Below, in pieces: positions 50,084 to 60,132 of a stretch of DNA of 64,000 nucleotides (its first letter is position 1; every line of letters begins with the position of its first letter). The stretch lies in the NCBI GenBank assembly GCA_015183035.1, contig JACZZP010000017.1, forward strand, positions 2,108,001 to 2,172,000. Direction: 5' to 3'. Source of the DNA: Meloidogyne chitwoodi (lineage: Eukaryota; Nematoda; Chromadorea; Rhabditida; Meloidogynidae). A model generated the notes under the pieces. The model was given only the letters and a program-made list of their open reading frames with translations. It had not been told where the DNA came from and did not search any database. A program made the position numbers and the translations under genes.

Positions 50084-51076
50084 CTAGAAGGCATCCCCGG
50101 GTGGTGGAGGTTGACTATCATCGTTTGAAGGTGAAATCGAAGGCTTACCCTCGAACTGTTCTTCACCATTACGTCCTCCGGAGCGCATCGAAGCTGGCCG
50201 CATAAGGAACATACTAGAGCACGAATTTATTTTTTAAATGATATTATATAAAACATACATCATCGCAAACAGCCCCCAAGCCATAGCGATTAGCATCATA
50301 TTTGAACCAACACTCGATGCAGGATCACCGGTACCCGTTGTACAATCTGAATTAAACGTATTTACTTTCTCATCTTTGAAACCGACTTCTTAAAATGAAC
50401 TTAAGTAACGAAATAAACCCTCCAACGAAAGTTATATTTGTGATATTAAAATTGTATTAATTTTAAGGCAATCTTGGACAATTGGGGCGCCACCTCAAAT
50501 AATCACCGTGGCATAGTAAAAACGCGTTTTTAGGGGTTTTCGAGGTCGCTGATCACGAATCTAATGTCAGTTTTTCTTATCAAATTTTTAAAAGCACAGA
50601 TTTTATCAAGATTTTCGCTCATTTTCTGATTACATGATGGGCATAGTGGGGTTACAGACAGGAAAATGTTAAGTTATTGTAAATATTGAATAGCAGATTC
50701 TTTTTTGTTAATAAGCTGAGCAATTTGTAAAATATCCATGATAAAATCTGTGATTTTTAAAATTTGATAAAATGATAAGGATTAGTGATAAGATCAGATT
50801 CGTGATCAGCGACCTCGAAAACCCCTAAAAACATATTTCTACTATGCCACGGCGATTATTTGGGGTGGCGCCCAAATTGTCCAAGATTGCCAATTTTAAG
50901 ATAAATAAGTCTGGTACCTGTTTCTGTACAATCCGTTTGTGAATCGCGAAGCTAAAATACAAAATTATTTATTTCGAACGAAAACAACAGATGTAATAGA
51001 TTGTTTTAAAACTAACAATAGAAAGAATTCGACGCATCAGCGATTCATGATTGAATAGACATTCACAGGGATCCAT
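50084..51076 (-). CDS. Small integral membrane protein 14 (SMIM14)
   Basis: A short single-pass membrane protein known in vertebrates from the ER; its function is unclear. Exon 1 encodes MDPCECLFNHESLMRRILSI, matching the family start [20 protein letters not shown]. Then come LRDSQTDCTET and DCTTGTGDPASS. One hydrophobic helix follows (NMMLIAMAWGLFAMMMFLM), then RPASMRSGG and a proline-rich tail, QPPPPGDAF. Four exons are inferred. The second intron is about 550 bp and holds the foldback element at 50461-50898. Start and order agree with the vertebrate protein of ~99 aa. Confidence 0.9.
50461..50898. repeat. Foldback element inside SMIM14 intron
   Basis: Arms of about 170 bp (50461-50630 and 50725-50898) are reverse complements: the left carries GGCAATCTTGGACAATTGGG and GTCGCTGATCACGAATCT, the right their complements with a few mismatches. 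The ~95 bp centre contains a small palindromic remainder. There is no ORF. It is unrelated in arm sequence to the dcp-1 intron element. Confidence 0.9.
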
Positions 51077-51507
51077 TAGTTTTGAATAATTGAATAATCT
51101 AATTAAAAAATAACTTTAGAAAAATGTAAATATGCGAAATTAGAAATGTTTGAATTTGTATAAAACTAGCTGTTAGATAAAACACATAAAAACTGTTGGA
51201 TAATATATATGTAAATTAATTTCACATAATAAATTAAATGTAAAAAACAGGGAAACGATAACCTAATATTGTTAGTAAGAGCTGAGAACGGCCAATTATC
51301 ACAAAAATACACGTCGACAAATTGATTAAGTCAAGCAACGATTAGGTTTAAATTCTCGCACACTCTACATTATACTATTTCTCACTCTGTTTCCTTCTTA
51401 CGCAGACTCTCCATAAATTAAAACACCCGACTAGGCGAAAAGTAGTCTCTAGTTTCCTCTTTATCTTTAATTCTCTTTATTTATCATACTATTCCGAGCC
51501 TAGTCAC
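51077..51507. other. SMIM14 upstream region
   Basis: AT-rich, with no gene or repeat recognised. It is likely to hold the SMIM14 promoter. Confidence 0.5.
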
Positions 51508-52616
51508 CGACGCCTGCACAGTGGTTACACTCAGCACATAGAAAAATTTGTGTAGTCTCTCGTTTTTCTTTTTCTCTATAATTTAATCTCTCGTTTTAAG
51601 CATTACTCTCGTTTTTCATTTTACCCAGAAATGAGGTTACCTACTTTAAAATCCAATATCTCGAAAACGGCTTATACGATTTTAAATCTGTCTATCCATT
51701 TTATAGATAATTGTTTCAAGATTTTGTTCAAAAAATTTTATAGGCTCATATACATTTTTTGGAGAATTAATACAGCTTTAATTTCAAATGAAAACAAGAG
51801 CAAAAATTTGTAAGAATGCGCATGAAAAAGCTTAATTTTGACCAATTATGACGTAACTCATAAAGCTGAGTCGTCTGAAACCAAAATAAAAAAGATTGGA
51901 AAGATTTGAAGGAAGTTATGATCAAAAACATAGTAAATGATCAGGATTTTCAATAAACCATAACTTATCCAAATGAAGTTATTTTTTCTTAAAATTTTGT
52001 AGAGTTGCATAGTAACAATAGGGCTACAAAATTACAAAACTAGAAAAAATATGGATTGGGGGATCCTGTTTTAGGAGCTACAATTTTCATCGTAGTAGTA
52101 AAATTATTAAAGAGATCAACGATTATCTAAGAAAAATTATATGAGATTGTTCAATTTTTAATGCTGAGTCGATTAAAACCAAAATTAAAGTGATTGAATA
52201 ACTTTGAAGAAAGTTATGGCCAAAAATATGGCAATCTTCATCGATTTTCAAAAAATCATAACTCAGCTATTTAAGTTTGTACGCAGCTCAAAATTTGTAC
52301 AATTGTAGTAAAGATATAGTGCTACAACTATACAAAGTTTGAAAAAATTTAACGAAGAATTTCTCATATTATAAGTTCCTAATAATTCCCCTTATAGAAG
52401 AGAGAAATTTCTCTCATTGACCATTTTATAACCTTTATTGCTTTTTGACCCTTTTGCAATTTTTTACGCTGCTGACCATTTCTCCTTCTCTCTTTTTTAT
52501 TTCCAAGCATCTCACCGTTGCCTAACCTACCAGATATGACGGCTAACGCATACCTATTTTTCCTCTGATGCTATGACACTTTTTCAACTGAGTGTAACCA
52601 CAGTGCGCCTGCAGTA
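51508..52616. mobile_element. ~1.1 kb non-autonomous DNA element with terminal inverted repeats
   Basis: The left end carries CGCCTGCACAGTGGTTACACTCAG (51508-51535). The right end carries its inverse, CTGAGTGTAACCACAGTGC (about 52588-52608), with 18 of 19 bases matching. The interior has two diverged copies of a ~300 bp segment: GCTGAGTCGNNTNAAACCAAAAT, GAAGGAAGTTATGNNCAAAAA and TTTTCANNAANCATAACT recur at 51860-51965 and 52160-52265. No transposase. Confidence 0.6.
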
Positions 52617-52859
52617 AACGGAACAGGCCAGCTCAGAGCTGGCAACACTGAAATGGCAACACTGAGGTGACCCCTACCGTCATTATAATACTGAGTTGAG
52701 TCTGAGAACAGTCAGAGGCGCGTTTGAAAGGAGAGAGTGTGCGAAGATAAGAGAGAATATTTACCCAGAATCATTCCTACCAATGCCATTTAAGTCTTCA
52801 ATTACATATAATATTTTAATTAAATTTAAATGTTTTAGGATTAATTACATACTTGAAAA

Positions 52860-53504
52860 ATGTCTAAACAAAAAAATACTATCGACTTTGATCCATATAA
52901 AGTACTTCAACTACAATCCGGATGTACTTCATCACAAATTGACAAGGCATACAAGAAAATGGCATTAAAATGGCATCCAGATAAAAATCCTGATCAAAAG
53001 GAACGAGCTCAGCAGATGTTTTTAAAAATTTATCGTGCTTTTGAATTCCTGAAAGATGAGATAGCACGTGGGGATTATGACGAGAAAATCATTACAAAAC
53101 GAAGACGAACAGAGTTTGAAGAGGCCAGACAAGCAACTAGTTCAAAGGAACGTCTTTTGCATCTTACAAAACTTCAAGAGGTATTATTTTAATATACATT
53201 TCTTTTTAACATGTTGATGATCCATACATTTTTCAAGGCAGAGAAAAAAGCAGCGGTAGCAAAAGCAGGAGAAAAACGCAAGTCTAACATTACGGATTCT
53301 TTAATCGATGAATTACGGAGAGAAGGTGCTAAAATGATGCAACAGATGAAGGACGATCATGAAAAACAACAGAGGCAAGAAAATCGACTCTTTTCCGGGC
53401 AATTTCGGCAGCAGCATAAAGAATATCAGCAAGATCTCTCAAAGGTGATCAGCAATGACGTAGATGAGTTAGAACGAGCGCTGTTTGGAGGGAATGTAAT
53501 TTGA
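52860..53504 (+). CDS. DNAJC17-like J-domain protein
   Basis: Two exons (52860-53180 and 53238-53504) give 195 aa. The J domain is N-terminal (FDPYKVLQLQSGCTSSQID, KMALKWHPDKNPDQKERA, FEFLKDEIARGDYDEKI) and has the HPD motif needed to stimulate Hsp70. After it come a coiled, highly charged helix (LQEAEKKAAVAKAGEKRK) and SLIDELRREGAKMMQQMKDD. This is the layout of DNAJC17/Cwf23, a spliceosome-associated J protein. The C-terminal RRM of the human protein is not encoded before the stop at 53502-53504. It is the first of three plus-strand genes with ~160 bp gaps. Confidence 0.88.
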
Positions 53505-53663
53505 TTTTTGTTTATTCAATTATTGTATTTGTAAATAATAAACTTTGCTAAGATTAGATATTTTATCTCGAGTCGTAAAAGCGATTTTTCGTTACTTATT
53601 GTTAACTTTTTCCCTTGTAGTTCTACTATATTTTGCGTGTAATTGATATTTAATAGGTCATTT

Positions 53664-54443
53664 ATGTCTGGGCCCCTTGAAGAAGTTAGATGCGAAAACA
53701 CCGAATTGGTTGAGCGGATATCAACAGAAGTTTTACGAATGAATGTGAGTAAATGATATAGGAATGTTTAACTTATTTTTATCAAGTTTATGAAGCGAAC
53801 GACGGTGCGTCTTGAGAAACAGCTGAAGGCTCAGCAGCAACAGAAAGCTCGTGAAGCAATCTTTACTGGTATAATGGCTGTGGACCCTCCTAAATTTTAT
53901 CCAACTGCCGAGCATATAGATGACGACCCGAACTGGTAGGAAACTAACAATATTTTCAATATTAAAATAATTACCATAGGACTCTCTGTGGTATAATGAG
54001 CGAATGTCGTTACACTGTATTAGAGAATATGCGATTCGGGCGTTTCTCTTTTAAGGGTCAAAACCCAGAGATCGAGGTAATTTTTGCAAGCTTTTGTATG
54101 ACGTCTCTAAAATTTTATTTACAGAAGTTGATGGAGTTTCACGAACGCAGAAGACTTTGTTTACCTGATTTAGAGCCGAAAAAAAGTGATGAAGAAGATG
54201 CCGGCGGAAGGTTTTTGTTGAAGCAGATTTTCTCCTTTAAAATTATGATTTTTCAGTGATTCTACTGAAGATGGACAAATCAGCGATGAAGACGAAAAAC
54301 CGGTTTTAACTAGAAGGAAAAGGAAAGGTAATTCTGAAGCTGTAAAGAATTATTCTGAAAATTCGAACAAACGATCAAAGGGAAAGAATTGGGACGGAGG
54401 ACGTTTTAACTTTATGGGAAGGTATTCGGAGAATAGAGTTTGA
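53664..54443 (+). CDS. Unrecognised conserved-looking protein
   Basis: Several short exons join to roughly 200 aa. The chain is MSGPLEEVRCENTELVERI, then a coiled helix (RLEKQLKAQQQQKAREAIF), DPPKFYPTAEHIDDDPNW, TLCGIMSECRYTVLENMRF and GRFSFKGQNPEIE. An acidic then basic tail follows, with KRRKRKG-type and NSNKRSKGKN nuclear-localisation-like stretches. No signal peptide or membrane segment. Introns are 45-60 bp with GT..AG ends, and a TAATAG acceptor lies just before the ATG, as expected for trans-splicing. It sits between DNAJC17-like and DPH3. I cannot place it in a family; a nuclear coiled-coil protein is as far as the sequence goes. Confidence 0.65.
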
Positions 54444-54604
54444 TCTATAAAAAATTAAAGATATGTATTCATTAATTGTTTTTGCTTAAATTATTTTCAA
54501 AATATTTTACCATTTATAATACCGTTGCTATTCAACGATTGTATTATTTTTGCATTTTAAAATATGAACCCACCTACATTCTTGGAGTAGTTTCAACTTT
54601 CAAA

Positions 54605-54938
54605 ATGGAAAATTCTGGTGAGCTCGTATTCCACGAAGAAGTTGAAATTGAACAATTCGAATTCGATGAAGAGTCTAATACATACACTTATCCGTGCCCA
54701 TGTGGTGACAGGTTGATTTATATCATTCATTTTTTATTTTTTTTTAAGATTCGAGATCACAAAAGAACAGTTGGAAGCTGGTGAGGACGTCGCTGTTTGC
54801 CCAAGCTGTTCGTTAATGGGTAGTTTTTAACCTTTGAGATAATTTTATAATTATAAAGTGCGCGTCATTTACGATGTAGCTACATTTGGCACTTCGAAGT
54901 TTGTCAACAATGCTGTTTCAGTTGGTCTAATGGATTAG
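54605..54938 (+). CDS. DPH3, diphthamide biosynthesis CSL zinc-finger protein
   Basis: DPH3 is the electron donor to the DPH1-DPH2 radical enzyme in the first step of making diphthamide on eEF2; it also serves Elongator. Three exons. The protein reads [55 protein letters not shown]. The four zinc ligands (CPCG and CPSC) are all present. A short C-terminal tail follows, ending VSVGLMD. The length (about 80 aa) is normal. It is the third gene of the plus-strand cluster. Confidence 0.95.
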
Positions 54939-55213
54939 ACAATAAAGTATAAATAAATACTTCGAATTAATAAATATTGTTATATTTTCGATTAATAAAA
55001 TTTATTTTTGAATAAGGTACAAAATATAATATTTGACAAAATATTTGTAGGCAATAAAGTAAACATGCTTTATTACAAATAATTTAGTGTTTGCTTTTCA
55101 AAATCTGTTGTAAATTCTCTAAAGCTCTTTTTGTCAAATTATTAAGCGCGCCTTAACATTTATCTAGTTGCAAAATTTTGCCTTGATTTTCTTCCCAATG
55201 ACGATCCACCTTA
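54939..55213. other. Convergent 3' region
   Basis: AT-rich 3' flanks of DPH3 (plus) and the membrane-protein gene (minus). Nothing else seen. Confidence 0.6.
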
Positions 55214-56539
55214 TTATTTTAATTTAGGTAACACTTTGTAGCATTTAAAGCCTACATAAGCATGAATTGTGAAATAGACAGCCAACCCCTCCGAATTAAA
55301 TAGAAAATAGTATTTAAATAATAAACCTGAAGTAAATATTGGAGGCGGTGTTCTTGTTACAATTTTCCAAGTGTTACTGTTTAAGCAGTTAAAAGAGGGT
55401 TGTTTGTCGCCACTAGTTATTTCTTTGTTGATTTCATGTTTTTCAAGATGTGACTCGTTTATACTTTTGCGCCGAAGTTGATGCACATCGTCGACACAGA
55501 ACGGCAACATATTGGAATTGTTAGTTCCACCTAAACTACTACTCCCAGAACTTCGATTAGCCAAGATACCAGAACCGAGAGTCTTAAATTTCGTTTTGTT
55601 TATTAATTTTTCAAAGCTATAATAATTCAAAAAAACACATTTTAATTTTTGTCAAAATATAATGTTCCTACTTCGTCCAAATAAGTCTGAAATCGTAACG
55701 ATATTCGCAACTGCCAGAAATTGAAGAGGAAGAAAATTACCAATATAGAGCAAATTATGGCACAATGAACATAATAAGGTGCCAAATTAGGATGCATATC
55801 TAGATAATTTGTTTAAATCGATATCTTGATATTATTTACTTACTGTCAAACGCCCAATTCAGGACCTAATTTAAAAGGAAATTTTTTTAATAATGTATAA
55901 AACTAGAAAAATAATCTTTGGCACTATTTTACTTTTTCGGTACCAAAAACTATGAATTTTAGTAAATAAACATTAACCATGATTATGTAGAGAGGCTTGA
56001 AAATTAAGAAAAAGAGAAAAACAATCGTTGCATAAACATCCAAAAATAAGTGAAAAAACTAAAAATCCATTTAGTATCAAATAAAATTTATAAAACTTAC
56101 TGAGATGCCGATGATTGGCCAAAGTAAAAGAGGTTTATGCTTAAAAATTGCAAGTGCTGAGATAATAACCACACCTAAAAATTATCAATTTCTTTTGAGT
56201 CTTGATAACATATACTAAATGGAATGATCATTACACAGAGGGCACGACGAAACCAAATAGCCTCAAGAATACATAAAGCAATCACGAGAAGCATTCCAAT
56301 ACTTATGAAAAGCTTCATTCCATTCTGAAACGATTAAAAATGAGTTAAAAATATATATTAAGTTACAGCTAAATGTAAAACACCGAAGAAGCAAAAGTGC
56401 GGATGGAAACATCGTCTAGTTATCTTATTTTCTCTTTTACTTCTAGCAAAAGAATTGCTGTTCACCATTATCTAAATAAGTTTAAATTCTGATTATTGTC
56501 AAAAAAGCAAAATATTCTCACCTCTTCCGTCTCTGTCAT
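55214..56539 (-). CDS. Four-pass membrane protein (LAPTM-like, tentative)
   Basis: Several exons. After a short N-terminus (MTETEE, then SKRENKITRRCFHPHFCFFG) come hydrophobic segments FGVLHLA, MKLFISIGMLLVIALCILEA, LCVMIIPFS with VVIISALAIF, ATIVFLFFLIFKPLYIIM, and APYYVHCAIICSILVIFFLF. After the last segment are WQLRISLRFQTYLDE and a cytosolic Ser/Thr-rich tail of ~100 aa, with RRKS and TPPPIF. The end depends on whether a small intron near 55250-55325 is removed; with it removed, the tail ends GFKCYKVLPKLK. The topology resembles LAPTM4-type tetraspan proteins of nematodes, but no diagnostic motif is seen. Treat the family as unproven. Confidence 0.65.
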
Positions 56540-57868
56540 TTTTTTATTTCCTATAACAAATTTTTCGTTACCCCTCGTTGTTAGGTATCTACAATTTTGC
56601 ATTTAAATTGTCATTAATCCGTCGCGATAAATTATATGTAGTCAATGCCGCTTTCCTATAACTCCAAGGATATCCTTTGTCGGTTGATAAATATAAACAA
56701 TAAATGCTTTATTGACTCTGTTTCAATAAACCTCAATTTATGTATATGATGGATTTATCGCTATTTTTAGATATAATAATTAGTCACTAGTTGTACAACT
56801 TCATATACATACATAAGTGTAGCCAGGGGCAATTTGTGCCCACAAAAATTTAGGCCTAACTGAGAATGTAAGCCTTCCTAATATTCGATAACATATGAGA
56901 ATATAAAACAAGATGAAAAACTAGCCCGCCAAAACTACCATGTAATCCATTTTTGACAATTCACCCAAAAAAGCGGGAGCGTTCTCTTCAAGCTCAATTG
57001 ATGTTCCGATAACGCTGTATAATAAGCAAACTCCGCTATGCAATTATTTATCACGCACATAGAAATCATTCGTGGATATTTAGTTTGCGCGACAACTATA
57101 AGAAACTAAAAAGGACCCTCGACAAAATATGTATATTGAAGAGGAAAAATTTAAATGAACAATATCGTTAAATGGGTGCTTAGAGATAGAAATAAGCGAT
57201 AAACTAAAACATTAAAATAATTAAGAAATCGACAAATAAAATTCTGCGATTTTGTCAAATTTTAATAATTCTAAACAAACTTATTTAAAAGAAGGAAAAG
57301 TATAAAGAATAAATATCCTGAAAAAGATCGACAAAAAACTAAAAGTGAAAGTGCGCCTATAGGGTGAAGAGCCAATTGTAAATGAAGGAGGAAAATAATA
57401 GAAACGAAGGGAATTGGAGCGAATAGCAGCTTTTCACTGGAAGATGGAAGCACTTTCTCATCCTCATTTGGTACGGATCCCTTAAAAAGGAAGAGATGGC
57501 AGCATACTTTCTTTTGCTTTTTTCAAAATAAGAGTGAGCTTCAAAAGCAAAGTATTTCGCTCGATTGGGTTTTTGTTTCATTATGAAGAAAATAGTAAAA
57601 GAAAGCGAAAAAATAGATGTAAAAAAATAAGGATATAAGAAAATAATAGTCCTTGGAGGATCAATTTTTATTGGCGAGCTAATTGTAAGTAATAAAAATC
57701 ATAGTAAACCCATCCATACATAAAACTAAAAGCTTCGGGAATATCTTAACTAGTAATTAAATTCTTACATTGGAAAATTTCACCAACTTTTTATATTAAC
57801 ACAATATCTCAAACAAATAACAAAAGGAAACCAACATTATCATATCATAACCTTGATGTATCAACTTA
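56540..57868. other. Intergenic region
   Basis: 1.3 kb with no convincing gene. Short minus-strand ORFs (57271-57581) are hydrophobic but lack any exon partner or family feature. Confidence 0.5.
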
Positions 57869-58685
57869 TCAGTAAAGGCGCTGCGGTGGGCCCATAGTCG
57901 ACTTGATGTGCAGCGAGCGAACATTCTGCCAGTTCTTTTTAAGCAATGAGACGAGGAAATTTATTCCGAGCGAGATGTTTGCAACTAATTCCTCCTGTGT
58001 CATCTCCACGTGTCCAATCGCAACGGCCAAGCAAATAACCTTTAAACATAACAAATATAATGGAAAAGAACTAACCTTTTTCATTTGGAATTTAACTGTT
58101 GCTTTTATCTCATCAACTTTCACTGTCAAATTATCGTTGTGAGTCACAACAGACGGGAATTTCCCAGCTTTGTTCAATCCAGGACCGAGAATACGCGGGA
58201 TCTGCCTAAAATAAACAATTTTTATCTAATTAGAAAACAGACTTTATAAGAGATTCCGAAGCGAGAAATGCGTTATATCGCTTACAGAGGCCTTTAATCA
58301 ATTTCGCGTCCTTGTTCAACTTTTTCAAATCGTCAGCCGTCATACACGGGAGCCTAAAGTACAAGTATATTCATCATTATAAAACAAACCCATTCGCGTT
58401 CGCTTCGTCGCAGTGCTTCTGATCACCAAGGATACACACCTTTACCTGCGGGCGTGGAATATATTTGAGCCTAATAATTAACAATAATTACAAGTTCTAT
58501 TATCATTCTAGAAACCTGACAGTTCCACTGAAACGCTTATCCTTTTTCGGATCATAATTCTTCAATCCAATTTGAAGCTCTACAGTCTCGCGAAATTTAC
58601 GCTTTTTTTCTGTCGATTTCTTTAACAACTCAGCCACACACTCGTTAAGCGTTTCACGAGATATTTTGCTGCTTCCAGATGACAT
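57869..58685 (-). CDS. 60S ribosomal protein L10a (uL1)
   Basis: The L1-stalk protein of the large subunit, which helps release tRNA from the E site. Exons run from [17 protein letters not shown] at 58685 to QRLY and a TGA at 57869-57871. Conserved blocks in order: [105 protein letters not shown] and TMGPPQRLY. Near 217 aa, as usual. Introns are short. No unusual feature. Confidence 0.97.
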
Positions 58686-59252
58686 TTCAGTTGATAATCT
58701 TGTAGTTAATATTTATTGCTAAAATGGTTTTAAATTTGTAAATGATAAAGTATCAATAATGAACATGTAAAATAAATAATTTGATAAAAATTAATTTAAC
58801 TCGAAATCAATTTATCAAATGAATCATAAAATTGATTACTTAATCACAGTAAAGCACTTCAATTAAACTTGAAGTCGAAAATCTTATTTAATAATTAAAA
58901 TCAATATTGAAAAAAGGTTCATTAGTGTCTTAACCCAATGGAAATCTTAAGTCATAAATGATAAAAGGAATAAGATACAAAGAATCACCCAGCGGCTAAT
59001 TTTACTTTCTGATCTAAAATTAATTTATTTGAACATAATTGAACTTTTCTCAAAATTCATATACATAAATTGTAAACTAAAAATAATAAAACCGCTGAAC
59101 TGAAAACCGGTATAAAATAGAAATAACTAAAACTACAAAATATTCCAATCCATTCAAATAAATCAATCGCATCTTTCTTAAATCAGCACCTTAATATTGT
59201 TTAACGAAATTATCAAAACAAAACTTGTATGAATATTTCAAACATAACATAT
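58686..59252. other. Intergenic region upstream of rpl-10A
   Basis: AT-rich; no gene recognised. Should include the rpl-10A promoter. Confidence 0.55.
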
Positions 59253-59779
59253 TTATTGTTTGCGAGGTTGAAATTGGCGATGACACTGCATTTTTGCAGC
59301 ATTATTGCGATGCGCAGTGTGAATCTCATGAGAAGAATGTGGTTTCTCATGAAATACGCGTATTGCTTCAGGTGGAAAGTCTCGATTTGTCTAAAAGGCG
59401 AGGAATAAAAAAATAAAACTAATAAAACATTCAACAAAAATTGGTATCATTCGCACTCGACGAGCTAACTCGAATGACACCTATACTTTTCCATTTTTAT
59501 AAATACGCCAAATAAAAAACATTTATCAACCTGTTCTGCTAAATTCGAATAGGCAAGAACATTGGTAGCTTGACGTTTGCTAACATCATCAGTGAGACGT
59601 GATTCGTCCGAAGCATTAGAATCGGTTGGCGATGAAACAGTTTTTTCAGAAGAAATAGATTGTTCTTTCTCATCTGACAGATTGCGTTCTTTGCGTGCAA
59701 TTCGAATTCCACCAGAAATTTTGTCGGCAGGTGGATGTCCGCCTTTCAGTTGTGGTACTTCAGTCTCAATAGTAGTCAT
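59253..59779 (-). CDS. Death-associated protein 1 homologue (DAP1)
   Basis: DAP1 is a small, mostly disordered mTOR substrate that restrains autophagy in mammals. Two exons: 59531-59779 and 59253-59390 (128 aa). The N-terminus carries [20 protein letters not shown], matching the family KAGHPPAVKAGGMRI. After an acidic/Ser-rich middle ([15 protein letters not shown]), the C-terminus carries [20 protein letters not shown] and ends QFQPRKQ. This matches DFPPAAAQVAHQKPHAS and the basic end of human DAP1. The intron of 140 bp contains a small palindrome around a GGTATCATTCG motif. Start at the first ATG, which fits the family length. Confidence 0.9.
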
Positions 59780-60132
59780 AATGATCTAAATATTCAATAG
59801 AATTGAGCTTTCTGTATAATTAAGTTAATTAAAATAAATGCAAATATTATGTAGTTAATGATAGTTGAAAACTGTGCAATAAATAACTAATAAATTAAGT
59901 CTTCTTATCAAGCTTAATGTGATGATACAAAAGTACAAAATCTTGAACAAATATAAAAGTGAAAATAGATTACGTTACTAAATGGCAGAAAAGGGATTGC
60001 ATAAATATCCTAGCTCAGATAAAAGGAATGATACATAAATTAGTTGTGTAATAAGCAATTTAAGTAAATTCAGAGCTTGGGATACTAAATTTTGGAGTAA
60101 ATGAAGAGGTAAATCTAATTCTTAAATATCAT
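59780..60132. other. Intergenic region between polybromo and DAP1
   Basis: 350 bp, AT-rich; no gene recognised. Both neighbours are on the minus strand, so they could share a transcript. Confidence 0.5.

Noticed and set aside
57271..57581. Hydrophobic minus-strand ORFs
   Set aside because: No conserved feature and no splice partners; probably chance.
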